From assembly GCA_029237695.1 (NCBI GenBank), contig CM055272.1, positions 12,326,042-12,390,041 of the forward strand: a stretch of 64,000 nt of DNA, read 5' to 3'. Below are positions 11,225-20,299 of the stretch, piece after piece. The translations under genes and the position numbers were made by a program. Position 1 is the stretch's first letter; every line of letters begins with the position of its first letter. Under the pieces are notes generated by a model. The model was given only the letters and a program-made list of their open reading frames with translations. It made no database searches and was not told the origin of the DNA. The DNA is from Conchocele bisecta. Taxonomy: Eukaryota; Mollusca; Bivalvia; Lucinida; Thyasiridae.

Positions 11225-11395
11225 AAATTTTAACCAGGCTTCTGTAGGTCGATTAAATTTAACCAGAAAAATTATGGTCAAAATTTAACCGGAGTTTTAT
11301 ACAATCGCTAACCAATAATTTAACCAAATATTTGACCTAACCACGGATTTAACCAGTGGTTAAAATTTAACCAAGGTTTATACAATTGGCTGCAG
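11225..11395. repeat. TTAACCA-rich repeat
   Basis: Eight or more TTAACCA/TAACCA words with spacers of about 12-25 bp. A similar cluster, partly inverted, is at 6005-6115. It may be a degraded MITE pair. A C-rich run at about 11498-11520 follows. Confidence 0.5.
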
Positions 11396-11545
11396 TTGGA
11401 TTCAGAATTTAAATGCCGTAAAACACAAGAAAGTGCATTTCGAAGAGCTAAAAAGTAGGACAACCCCCTAGTTGTTAACGTTAACTCTTGCAATCACCAC
11501 CCCCCCCCCCCCCCGCCCCCGTTCCCCAAATGCTGGATTAGCCCC

Positions 11546-11745
11546 AGTAGTAGTAAGGGAGTCAAAATGATACCACCTACCGTGGTATCATTTATAACCC
11601 TCTATAATACCCCCACCACCCCCGAAAAATCAAAAATTGGTTAACGAGGAAAATTGTCTCCCGACAGCAAATTTATGAATTTTTGGAGAAAATAGTTTTG
11701 AAAAGAGGGAGTCCCAATTATATTGGTAATTGACTTTTGAAAAAA
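11546..11745 (+). repeat. Left terminal inverted repeat of L
   Basis: Begins AGTAGTAGTAAGGGAGTC, includes a small internal palindrome (GATACCACCTACCGTGGTATC), and ends in ATTGGTAATTGACTTTTG. Matched in inverse at 27874-28074. Confidence 0.95.
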
Positions 11746-11753
11746 GTTCGAAA

Positions 11754-12044
11754 TCATTCATGCAAGTACAATAGTTTATATTCCTCATTTTTCTCCTCCG
11801 ATATAGCTAATTTATTTCGCAGATCAGCAACTAATTCTACCAGCTCTAGTCTACCACGTTCACCTTTAGCCACCTGACAGCGTAGTTGCTTACGTCTACA
11901 AAGAGTTTGGGCACTAACGAATTTACAAGGGCATCTGGGGCATTGAAATTGTGGGGGTACACAAGGAAACTTTCTACGTCTCGCTAGATGCCTTCGTAGA
12001 TAGTCTTTACACGTAAACGTCTTACAACAAGTCACACACTCCAT
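11754..12044 (-). CDS. Small zinc-finger/coiled-coil protein (L copy)
   Basis: A 96-residue protein at the polymerase end of the element, starting at an ATG 12 bp from the shared promoter-like motif and divergent from PolB. Residues 3-34 carry CVTC...H..C and residues 34-56 carry CPRCPCKF...C, so two C2HC-like fingers. The C-terminal 35 residues are leucine- and glutamate-rich and could form a coiled coil. In this copy the second finger reads CRRKQLRC, whereas R has CRHNQLRC, so the zinc-binding histidine is lost here. Its position in an early-type transcription unit suggests a DNA-binding regulator or replication accessory; that is inference. No named family is assigned. Confidence 0.75.
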   Translation of the reverse strand: MECVTCCKTFTCKDYLRRHLARRRKFPCVPPQFQCPRCPCKFVSAQTLCRRKQLRCQVAKGERGRLELVELVADLRNKLAISEEKNEEYKLLYLHE

Positions 12045-12055
12045 TATATATGTAT

Positions 12056-12150
12056 ATAACCTATGAAATTTATCTGTTCAATTGGACGTGAAAAAAAACA
12101 TTATGTAAATTTTTGACGTCCAATTGAACAGATAAATTTTATAGGTTATA
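12056..12150. promoter_or_regulatory. Bidirectional promoter-like inverted motif between ZF and PolB (L)
   Basis: Two inverted copies of a motif of about 35 bp (ACGTCCAATTGAACAGAT, then about six bases, then ATAGGTTAT) at 12056-12089 (reading toward ZF) and 12115-12150 (reading toward PolB). AT-rich TATA-like words (TATATATGTATATA, AAAGTATATATAC) lie between each motif and its ATG. The same motif occurs upstream of the duplicated pair at 27806 and at the matching three places in R. Confidence 0.75.
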
Positions 12151-12185
12151 CAAAAGTATATATACAAAAGTATAATACAGAAAAT

Positions 12186-15100
12186 ATGATAACGCCAGAA
12201 ACTAGAGCAGAAATAGAAAGTTTGAGAAGAGAAGCCGAATCTCTTGGGATTACTTATAGTACACGTTTGAGAGTTAGGGGGTTGACAAAGCTGATAAATG
12301 CCACAAAGAATGAGGCGTTTATGAAGCGGTTTACCCGCGCCTATAAAAGAGGGGCATTTAAAAACCTCTCACTAGCGGAGGAAGTTGGTAACAGAATTAA
12401 AAAAGAAAGTATTGCGGAGCTAAGGGCTAGTGTAATAAAACCTTCAATCACCAATAATTTGCCTCAAATTAGACACACAGGTGGCCCAATACAAAATAAT
12501 AAGAAAAAATCTCTCGTTCGCGCGATAGTGGAAAAAGGTAAAGAAATATTGGGTGCTCACGATGAAACATTGGAAAAGGTAGAAAATGGAAGACGGGTAG
12601 TTACATTATCCTTTCGTAAAAACATTGACATTAACGAGTCTGAACGCATGTCCGAGAAACTCGCTCCGTATCTAACAACCAATTTTTATTTCAGATATTC
12701 ATATTCTTACAAACTAGAACATATGGAGGAAATTAAAAATGGAAAACCTGTAACTATAATAATATACAAAAATCTCGGTGGTAGCGAACCACTATCATCA
12801 ATGAAAACCGTTAAAAAATGGTTGTCAGATAAGGAGCAAACACGAATAATGTGCGATAAAATAGACAGGCCGAATACAAAGTGGAAGTTTGTAAGATGGG
12901 TAGAGGTTTTCGTAAAGCTAATACAGGGTAGTAGGGGAATAGATTTGGGACTACAATCCAAAGAAGCAGCAGGAGGAGAACTTCCAGAATGGCTGAAGAA
13001 TAAAAAAGGTATGTATTCTTTAGATAAGTATAATGACGACCTTTGTCTGTTCAGGTGTCTAGCTATGCATATGACAGATAAAAGACCCGACAGATGTACA
13101 GAAAAGGCGAAAGAACTTAGTAAGCAATATTTCGGTAGTAATGTGGTTTCACCAATTCCTTTTTTCGATCTGAAAAAGGTTGAAGAGTTTTTTAAAATCG
13201 GTATAGAAGTATATCAACCCACCGAATGTGGCGTATGGTGGTTGAAAAAGGTACCAGCACACTATAAGGCAATAGGTAATAAACCAATGACAATATGACT
13301 GTTTAATAATCACGCATTTCTGATAAAAAACATTAAAAACCTATCTAAAATTTACGCCTGCGATAATTGCAAGCAGAAATTCACGAAAGCGAGTAATATG
13401 AAGAGACACGGACCAAAATGTATGAAAGGTGAGACAAAAGTAGTATGTGATGGAATAATTTAGTTTAGCGCCCCCGCGTTCGTCGTTCGAGAAAAGCGTT
13501 CTAACCCCAAAAAAGTTCTAACAGTTATGGGGCGATCGGTTGGATGTACTCTGTGGAAAAACGCGAGGGAATTCACATTCACCACGAACAGTGTGGACAC
13601 GGGGGTGACAGATGGATTTTAGGAGCTCCAGTAGATGGATACTGTCCAGAAACCAATACTGTATATCAATATCACGGCTGTTACTGGCACGGGTGTGAGA
13701 TTCATGCAAAGCATAGAAAAGAAGAACGCGCATCCACTATGAGAAGAGATACATTTATTAGAAGAAGCAAAGAATTCAACCTAGTAGTTATGTGGGAATG
13801 CGAATTTCAAAGAACTGGTAAAGACATAAAGATCGGTTGCGACACTACTCTTTATCCATATCAGATAGTATACGATTTTGAGGCATATCTCAACCCAGAA
13901 TTTGAAACTCTCGGTAATAATCTAGAGTACGAAGCCGAGCACGTTCCGGTAAGCGTTAGTATAGGAGATAATTTCTCAGGAACAGTAACTCATATTTGTG
14001 ATAAAGATCCCGCAAAACTTATAGAAAAATTCGTAGAAGATTTGAAAGTCAGGGGAAAAGCTATAAGAGAAGAAGTCTGGTCAAGATATGGGTTTAATAC
14101 AGAACATTTACGTAAAAACCAAATCGCCAAGATCGAACAGTGGATAGAGCAAGTACCGGTTATAGGTTTTAACAGCAGTAAGTACGATATAAACTTAATA
14201 AAGAAATACCTAGTAGGCGAACTGGCATCAACAACAAAGAAAGTAATGATCGGAAAACGTATTTCTATTTACTCCAGAGTTTAGATTTCTTGATGTAATA
14301 CTTTATCTAGGACCCGGTGTAAGTTACGATAGTTGGATAAAAGCCTACGAATGCAAAGGACAGAAATCTTTCTTTCCTTATGAGTGGTTCGATTCTGCAG
14401 ACAAACTGGATTACCCAGGACTACCGGATATAGAGAATTGGTATTCCAAACTATCTGGGAAAATGTTAATAGATGAAACAGAATTAAGTAAATGTCGTAG
14501 AATTTTCGAAGAAAATAATATGAAAACTTTCAGAGATTGGTTGATATATTATAACGATGTAGCACCGTTCCTAGAAGCGGTGAAAAAAATGTGTGAATTT
14601 TATAAACACAGAGGTGTGGATATTTTCAAGGATGCGGTAACACTACCTGGAGTAGCTATACAATATTTATTGAGAGGAACCATTAAAGAACAAAAATCTT
14701 CGAAGACAATTATACCGGAGGATGCTCTATATGCACCAAAAGAAGAAACATACGAAATGATGAAGGACGCTCTAGTTGGCGGTCCATCAATAGTATTTAC
14801 ACGATATGCAGAAGCTGGTGTTTCAAATATTAGAGTGGGTTCCAAACCTTGCAAGGCTGTTTTGGGGTACGACGCAAACGCGTTATATGTATCTACGTTA
14901 AATAAAGAGATGCCGTGTGGGAGAGAAACTATACACCATATAGATACCCCACACCCTAAGCCCTGAATTATTAAAAAGTTTTGTAAAAGAGTTTTATCTG
15001 GAGACTGGTTTGGGTTTGCGGAGGTGGATATAGAAGTTCCACACAACTTAAAAGATAAGTTTTCTGAAATGTCCCCAATATTTATAAACAGAGAAGTAGA

Positions 15101-16094
15101 GGTTGATGAAGTTCCCACACACATGTTAAAATATTTAAAAGATAGGCTGGCCGAACAAGAGGAGATGGAAAAAAATTGGTGGTATCTAATGACCGCCACT
15201 AAAGTATTGCTGTACGCGCCACTGTTGAAATGGTATTTAAAACACGGCCTAGAAATAACTGGAGTTCATCGTGTTATAGATTATATTAGCGGAAAACCAT
15301 TCGAATGGTTCACAAAAGAAGTTACAGCCGCAAGACGAACAGGTCATGTAGAACCAAATAAGAAACCAGTAGCCGACATAATGAAATTATTAGGAAACTC
15401 GTGTTGTGGAAAAATGATAGAGGCAACGGAGAGACATTTAAATACGACATATACACAAAACGAAATCTGTGTTGACAAAGCATTAAGATCTGCATTCTTT
15501 GACGATTTGGAAGAGATAGGAGATGCGTACGAAATATCTTCAAGAAAACCCAGGTGTGCGGTAAAGAGACCATTCCATTGTGGAATAGCGGTTTATCAAC
15601 TAGCTAAATTGAGAATGTTGGAATTTTACTACGAATTAGTGTCGAGTTAGTGGAAAAACGATAGAGGAATTGATTAGACCTAACTTACTAGACGGGTTTG
15701 AAAAAGAAAAAAAGAAATGGTTGGCTTGGGATAAATGGAGCGAAAGAGAGCCCGGACTTTTCAAAATGGAGATAGGGCGATAGCGTTATCTAGTAAGTGT
15801 TATTTTGTAGAAAAATTTAATTTCACTAAAGATAATTTGGAACAAATTAAAATTAATAAAAACTCTGCGAAAGGAATGTCCAAGAGAACCAACAATTTAA
15901 ATTGGGATAGATATAAACGAGTACTAAGTGAAACTACAGAAGATGGAAAACACATTATAGATGTAGCACAAAATAGAGGATTTAAAATGAAAGACGGCGT
16001 TATGAAAACGTACTGTCAACAAAAATTAGGACTCTCGGCATACTACGATAAAAGACGTGTGTTACCAGACGGAATACATACGGAACCTCTCTAA
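12186..16094 (+). pseudogene. polB: Protein-primed DNA polymerase B, broken (L copy)
   Basis: This would replicate the element from its termini. The first 370 residues are open (12186-13298) and end with a DLCLFRCLAMH segment usual in Polinton PolB. A finger (CDNCKQKF..ASNMKRH) follows near 13350, then an endonuclease-like block with YQYHGCYWHGC (about 13660). Exonuclease motif I is VYDFEAY (about 13869) and motif II is GFNSSKYDINL (about 14165). Motif III has lost two codons present in R (YYNDVAPF at about 14548), which removes its aspartate. Polymerase motif A is GYDANALYVS (about 14870) and motif B is KLLGNSCCGK (about 15385). The stretch that should hold catalytic motif C is deleted around 15640-15655. 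Several stops and frameshifts (near 13299, 13460, 14282, 14965, 15650) add to this. Clearly inactive. Confidence 0.9.
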
Positions 16095-16137
16095 TGATTT
16101 ATTTAATAATTTTGAAAAAATTAAGAAAATTAGCAAT

Positions 16138-17170
16138 CTAAAGACTCTGACGATCCGGGGGTAGCTGGGTGTCAGAAGGCACCATAAGAAGTTCTTCGCG
16201 AACAAACCCTCGAGATGGCCCATCATCCAAATAGTAGAGCACGGGCTCATCGGGTTTGGTAATAGATCGATCTAGATGATATACATTGAGAGACCACACG
16301 GGATCAGTCGTGCGGCGGCTGCCACCTTCGAGCTCTCCCGGTTGATAGAGGTACCGGACGTCAATATCCGATGGAAGCCGTTGCTCCTCTAAACCAACGG
16401 GTCGCCCGCGCGAGACGGCAGAGGGCTCGCTCGTCACCCTTTTAAACTTGATAGCATCTACAGGCTTCTTACCTATCAATCTGGTCACCTCTCCATTCAG
16501 TGCGGAGACCACGGCGGGCAGTCTGGCCACCCACTCGGTCGATCACGAATGAGGGTCTACAAGTTCTTTAGAATATTGGTGTCCGAACAGTCTTTGATTG
16601 ACAGGTTTGATTGAAGCGTTCCACGAGCCCCTGGTCCCGGTGGATGTTGACACGGCCGCGTCTGACAGAAACGTCGTGCTTAGACAATAGATGAGAGACC
16701 TCGCCCATGAACTCGCGGCCAGGATCGACCTGGAGAAGATTCGGCAATTTGAGAGGACTCCTCTTATATATTCGGGAGAGAGCCTCGGCCACCTCCTTAG
16801 ACTCTTTAGTGGCCAACGGCTCAGCCCCCTTATAATGACTCGCTACGTCAACGATTGTCAGTGCGTACTTGTACGTCTTACGACCGACGTGATCGTGAGG
16901 GAGAAACAGGAGATCCGCTTGGTGAACTTGGTTCGGTACCGGCGCGTCGAATTTCGGGCGCGGAATATTGTGAGGCGCGGGTAAATAGATTTGCCAGATG
17001 GCCTGCTTCTTGAGCCATTCCTTGACAGCGTTTTCTGAAACCTTGGTCGCCGCCGCGAGGTTCTTGATGGCCGCGAGTCCCTTCCAGTAGCTGCGGGGGC
17101 TGTAGTACGCATTCGCTAGCATGCGCGTTAGCTGAACCGATTGTTTGGTATTAAGTTTGCACGTGTTCAT
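16138..17170 (-). pseudogene. int: Retroviral-type (rve) integrase, frameshifted (L copy)
   Basis: A DDE integrase that would insert the element, convergent with PolB. The ATG is at 17170. A helical N-terminal region with YYSPRSYWKG and KEWLKKQAIWQIY precedes the core. Core acidic residues are in VHQADLLFL, LLQVDPGREFMG and GLVERFN, the D, D and E of the family. Just after the glutamate helix, one extra base (about 16600) throws the frame, and the C-terminal domain (DVRYLYQPGELEGG...GFVREELLMVP) continues in another frame to 16138. The C-terminal part is SH3-like and typical of Polinton integrases. Codon use is more GC-rich than in PolB. Confidence 0.9.
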
Positions 17171-17506
17171 CGTATGCGATGTATTCTAATATATCGGACA
17201 ATCTCCAACATGACCTCGCCAGATCGTCCGGTAACTGCGTCGATAATAATAAACCTTTGTTGGAAGTACAATTGCGATTGGGGGTTAAGTTCTGAAGGAA
17301 CTTGGGAAAATCTAATCCCCCAGGATTGGTGGAGGAATCTAACATCCGCTTTGCGAAAAGGGTGGCCGCTTTTCTTTTTTGTCCTCCCGCCACGTCTCGA
17401 GAGAATCTCGGGCCAGACGAATCATACCCTTTGCACCAACCATGCGGTGTTTAAGCGCAGTGTAGCCTACATCAATCATAGCAAAATAAAGTTCGTCAAC
17501 TGACAT
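17151..17506 (-). pseudogene. Small conserved protein s1, frameshifted (L copy)
   Basis: Starts at an ATG at 17506 (MSVDELYFAMIDVGYTALKH) and in the intact R copy is 111 residues, ending DILEYFAYDEHAQT. Here extra bases in an A-rich stretch near 17375 shift the frame in the middle. Its 3' end overlaps the integrase start by about 20 nt, in R too, so the two are probably co-transcribed. Helix-rich, no membrane segment, no family recognised. Confidence 0.65.
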
Positions 17507-17554
17507 CGTTCTATATATATATATTTATAAAAAAAGTTATTTAAAATAATTAAT

Positions 17555-17985
17555 TTAAAATCTCGATTGAATATAGTAGCCGACGAGCCCCACCACACCC
17601 ATTCCCACGACGATGAACGCGATCTCGCGGTCTTTTTGGGGCTCTGACGTACATAGAAATCTGAAAGTTGGGGCTCACGATCCAGAGGCGCGAGACTTTT
17701 GTGCGGATATGCCAGCGCGTACTCGCGGTTGGCTTCTTCAACGTTCTGAAAAGTTTGTGCGGCGTGATTTTTGCGGCGAAGCTCTTCATTGACCAAGTCC
17801 AGATGGGCGGTTCATTTTTTCGACCACGCTTCCTTTGCGCTATTGAGTTGTTCTACAGCTAAATCGTGACGCTTACGCTCCTCATACACGTTCGAGCTTT
17901 TCATTTTAGAGAACATAAAGTTGCTACCGTTGAACGCCAATGCGTTTACAAGCGCACCACCTACTATTACTGCGATTGAAGCCAT
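17555..17985 (-). pseudogene. Small membrane-anchored coiled-coil protein s2, broken (L copy)
   Basis: The ATG at 17985 directly follows the stop of s3. Residues 2-20 are hydrophobic (ASIAVIVGGALVNALAF), the middle is charged and helical (ERKRHDLAVEQLNSAKEAW), and the C-terminus has a second hydrophobic segment (FIVVGMGVVGLVGYY). An in-frame TGA lies at 17812-17814, and one missing base near 17650 shifts the frame before the last segment. Probably a virion or membrane-associated protein from its context; function unknown. Confidence 0.65.
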
Positions 17986-18219
17986 TTATTTCCATATATT
18001 AACTGGTAGAATTCCAGCTTTAACTAGATAATCTCGGGTCCAAACTGCGGCCGCTACATCTAAGGTCGCGAGCCCTACGTCTCTCGCAGTAAAGTCCAAT
18101 TTGTGAGCGGATCCTCCTAGGGCCATCTTTGATAGTCGAGCATACCCGATACTGAAACCCGATATCACCACGGCGTGATAAAGCGCATTCACTAACATTT
18201 TACCATCTTGTTCAGCCAT
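17986..18219 (-). CDS. Small conserved membrane protein s3 (L copy, intact)
   Basis: 77 residues, starting MAEQDGKMLVNALYHAVV and ending DYLVKAGILPVNIWK. One hydrophobic stretch lies near the N-terminus (HAVVISGFSIGYA) and another near residues 47-63. The pattern 'ALYHAVV.SG...GY..L' followed by 'LDFT.RDVG' and 'TRDYLVK.GILP' resembles a small protein I associate with invertebrate Polintons; no function is known to me. TAA is immediately followed by the ATG of s2, so the genes are tightly packed. In R the start codon is ATA. Confidence 0.8.
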   Translation of the reverse strand: MAEQDGKMLVNALYHAVVISGFSIGYARLSKMALGGSAHKLDFTARDVGLATLDVAAAVWTRDYLVKAGILPVNIWK

Positions 18220-18224
18220 TATAA

Positions 18225-18715
18225 TTATTGCATATAAAAGGGGTCGCGATCAATGTTTAAATGGGGTGCATCCAATCGCGATTGGTGTTTCGTAACTTTC
18301 TTCTGAACACTGGCTGGTTGTAGGGGGTATTTCCACACGCACAGGGCACCAACAACTGCCAGACCACCACCAACAACCCAACTCCATTTCACGAATTTGG
18401 GTTCAATCGGATTCGCCCAACCTCGATTGGGTGTTGAGTGTGCTTCCAATTCGTGAATTGGGGGTGTACTCAACTCTGTCTTCAGATGTTTTGCTGTCTC
18501 CGTCCCCGATTGCAACGACTGTTTAGCCTCTCGAAGCTCGGTGAGTATTTTATCTTGTTTAACTTTTCGGGTGGCAGCCGCCGCCCGCCCAACTGCCTGT
18601 CTTTTGGGATTTTTTATGAGGTATGTCATCCAGTGGCGGAGTAACACTCGGGTTCGATTGGGTTGGAGCAATCGGGTTCAACTCCGTCACTCTCGCGGGT
18701 GTGTTTTGTGTCACC
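18225..18715 (-). pseudogene. Proline-rich single-pass membrane protein s4, frameshifted (L copy)
   Basis: The likely ATG at 18715 gives MVTQNTPARVTELNP; two bases are missing near 18615 relative to R, so the rest (KNPKRQ...DPFYMQ) is read in another frame to 18225. Features are a lysine/arginine-rich helix, a linker built around palindromes (TPPIHELEAH), one membrane segment (WSWVVGGGLAVVGALCVW) and a polar tail. The start overlaps the end of s5 in another frame by about 90 nt. Palindromes at 18272, 18384, 18417 and 18446 fall in this gene. Confidence 0.65.
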
Positions 18716-19291
18716 ATTTATGATATTAATATTAGGGCTTATAGTTCGTGGGCATATATGTCCAAATTGACAGTGTTTACCCGTGGTCAACGCGGTTGTC
18801 AGCGGAGCTAAGTATATTCCAAACTTGTGATAAATTGAGCAGCAGGCTGTTCTAAGAGTGTGACCTATAAAAGGGTCAGTCTCTAGATCGTGAATCAATC
18901 CCGCGGTGTTTGGTATAGGGAGAAGTATACTAACGGCGGTTGCGTACAAATGAATAGCCGCCGATCCGAGAGTTTTTGTCATCTCCGCACCTAACCTAGA
19001 TTCGTATCGCGGATGCATTTTATCGATCTCCGCATCTGACATCTTATCCACCTGAAAAACTGAGAGACGCCTACCGAGATGATGCTCCGATTGTCCCCCA
19101 GCAACCAGCGCAGCTAGCCGCTCTCGTCGCGCCGCATTTTCATTTTCATTCGGAGTCGTTGCACTCAACCCAATACCAACCGCCGTTGGAGTTGATTCCG
19201 ATTGCTCTGTCGGATCATTATCTTTCAGGGTGTTGGCAGTCGGAGTTGAGGTTTCTTCTGTTAGCTGATCGAGAAGTTCGTCGCAGTTCAT
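18626..19291 (-). CDS. Conserved Polinton membrane protein s5 (L copy)
   Basis: The start at 19291 (MNCDELLDQL) is preferred because the motif AATTAATTTTAAGAAA lies immediately upstream in both elements; an upstream in-frame ATG at 19423 belongs to a separate tiny reading frame in R. 221 residues: an acidic, variable N-terminal 60, then LSVFQVDKMSDAEIDKM, RYESRLGAEMTKTLGSAA, a hydrophobic segment (LYATAVSILLPI), and GIYLAPLTTALTTGKHCQFG. I recognise this last block from Polinton-associated proteins of other invertebrates but know no function. R carries an extra A that breaks the frame. The last residues overlap s4. Confidence 0.7.
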   Translation of the reverse strand: MNCDELLDQLTEETSTPTANTLKDNDPTEQSESTPTAVGIGLSATTPNENENAARRERLAALVAGGQSEHHLGRRLSVFQVDKMSDAEIDKMHPRYESRLGAEMTKTLGSAAIHLYATAVSILLPIPNTAGLIHDLETDPFIGHTLRTACCSIYHKFGIYLAPLTTALTTGKHCQFGHICPRTISPNINIINGDTKHTRESDGVEPDCSNPIEPECYSATG

Positions 19292-19310
19292 TTTTCTTAA
19301 AATTAATTTA
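19292..19310 (-). promoter_or_regulatory. Late-promoter-like motif before s5 (L)
   Basis: AATTAATTTTAAGAAA read on the minus strand, directly abutting the s5 ATG. The same word precedes s5 in R (42064), P3 in L (21614) and the fibre gene in both elements. Confidence 0.6.
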
Positions 19311-19423
19311 ACTATTCTAACAATTCTCATCACTTTAACATATTGCCAAGCGCACCACCCGATACTTATGATCACCATTATGCTCGCAACAAAGCTCGCA
19401 GCGGAGCACCAAATTGTTAACAT

Positions 19424-19560
19424 TGTTAACCATTGTTCAGCATTTGTTCAACATTTGTTAAGCATTTGTTCAGCATTGTTCAGCATTTGTTCAGCATTGT
19501 TCAGCAATTGCTAAGCATTGTTAAGCATTTACTCGGCAGTTACTAAACGAGCGTTAAGTA
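19424..19560. repeat. Iteron-like TGCTGAACAA array (L)
   Basis: About ten to twelve imperfect direct repeats of 10-12 bp (on the + strand TTGTTCAGCAT and TTTGTTAAGCAT) fill the space between s5 and the ATPase gene. The same array is present in R at 41866-41945 although its unit number differs. Could be a replication or regulatory array; function unknown. Confidence 0.8.
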
Positions 19561-19579
19561 ATTGCTAATTAATTATTAA

Positions 19580-20299
19580 TTAATTGATAACTTCGTAAGC
19601 AGTTGGTTGATCAGTCTTTAGCAAAAGCTTGGCGTGCTTAGTTTCCGAAAGCATCTGTCGAACCTCCAGGCGCTCCTCGCGCGTTGGGATAACGTCATTC
19701 TCTCGAAGACAGTCATCGAATGAGTCTCGGTCCTTGCAGTGAAATAGGGCGACCCATTTCGTTTGCTCGCGCAGATCCTTGAGGACGGCGTTGTACTTTT
19801 GAGTGGATACCCATACGCTTTGCCTGGCATGGCGGCCAGAAAATGCGAGCTCGGAGAGCATGTCCTTCTTTTTGGTCATCGCCGCCTTGGCCGAGCAATC
19901 GTCAATCACGTATAGGGTGGGCTCACCCTGGAATCTTTGGTATAAACCACGCAGCCAATCGTGAAGCCTATCACCGGGGTCAATAACGTATACCTCAGGG
20001 TCGGTCCATATCCACGGGCGCCGCTGATAAGTATCGTTGTGCCGCACAGTGGGACACAGGATCACAATGTGATGAAAGGCATCGCGGTAGGAGCCCTCCA
20101 GCAAGTCTAGGATGAAAACAGTTTTTCTGCATCCTGTCTGCCCACATATTATGGCAGAGTGAGCATCTCCAATCGTGAATTGGTATTGATTGCTAATTTT
20201 CTTAATTTTTTCAAATTTATTAATTAATAAATCGTTAGAATGATTGCTAATTTTCTTAAAATTAATTAAATCAATAGAGTGCTGAGACGTATCGACCAT
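19580..20299 (-). CDS. FtsK/HerA-type DNA-packaging ATPase (L copy, Walker A altered)
   Basis: 239 residues. Such ATPases drive genome packaging in Polintons and virophages. Walker A reads GQTGCRKT here, while R has GQTGCGKT, so a conserved glycine beside the catalytic lysine is an arginine and activity is doubtful. Walker B is TLYVIDD near residue 125, and a later SVWVSTQKYN fits the sensor region. The ATG overlaps the end of the capsid gene by 29 nt, in both elements. The N-terminal 45 residues are variable and AT-rich and include a duplicated ISN..NDLL segment in this copy. The reading frame is otherwise complete. Confidence 0.9.
   Translation of the reverse strand: MVDTSQHSIDLINFKKISNHSNDLLINKFEKIKKISNQYQFTIGDAHSAIICGQTGCRKTVFILDLLEGSYRDAFHHIVILCPTVRHNDTYQRRPWIWTDPEVYVIDPGDRLHDWLRGLYQRFQGEPTLYVIDDCSAKAAMTKKKDMLSELAFSGRHARQSVWVSTQKYNAVLKDLREQTKWVALFHCKDRDSFDDCLRENDVIPTREERLEVRQMLSETKHAKLLLKTDQPTAYEVIN

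Noticed and set aside
16138..17170. LTR retrotransposon integrase
   Set aside because: No reverse transcriptase, protease or LTRs are nearby; it lies in conserved Polinton order between PolB and small virion genes.
18626..19423. 265-residue s5 starting at 19423
   Set aside because: The first 44 codons correspond to a separate tiny ORF in R, and the promoter-like motif abuts the ATG at 19291, so the shorter start was chosen.
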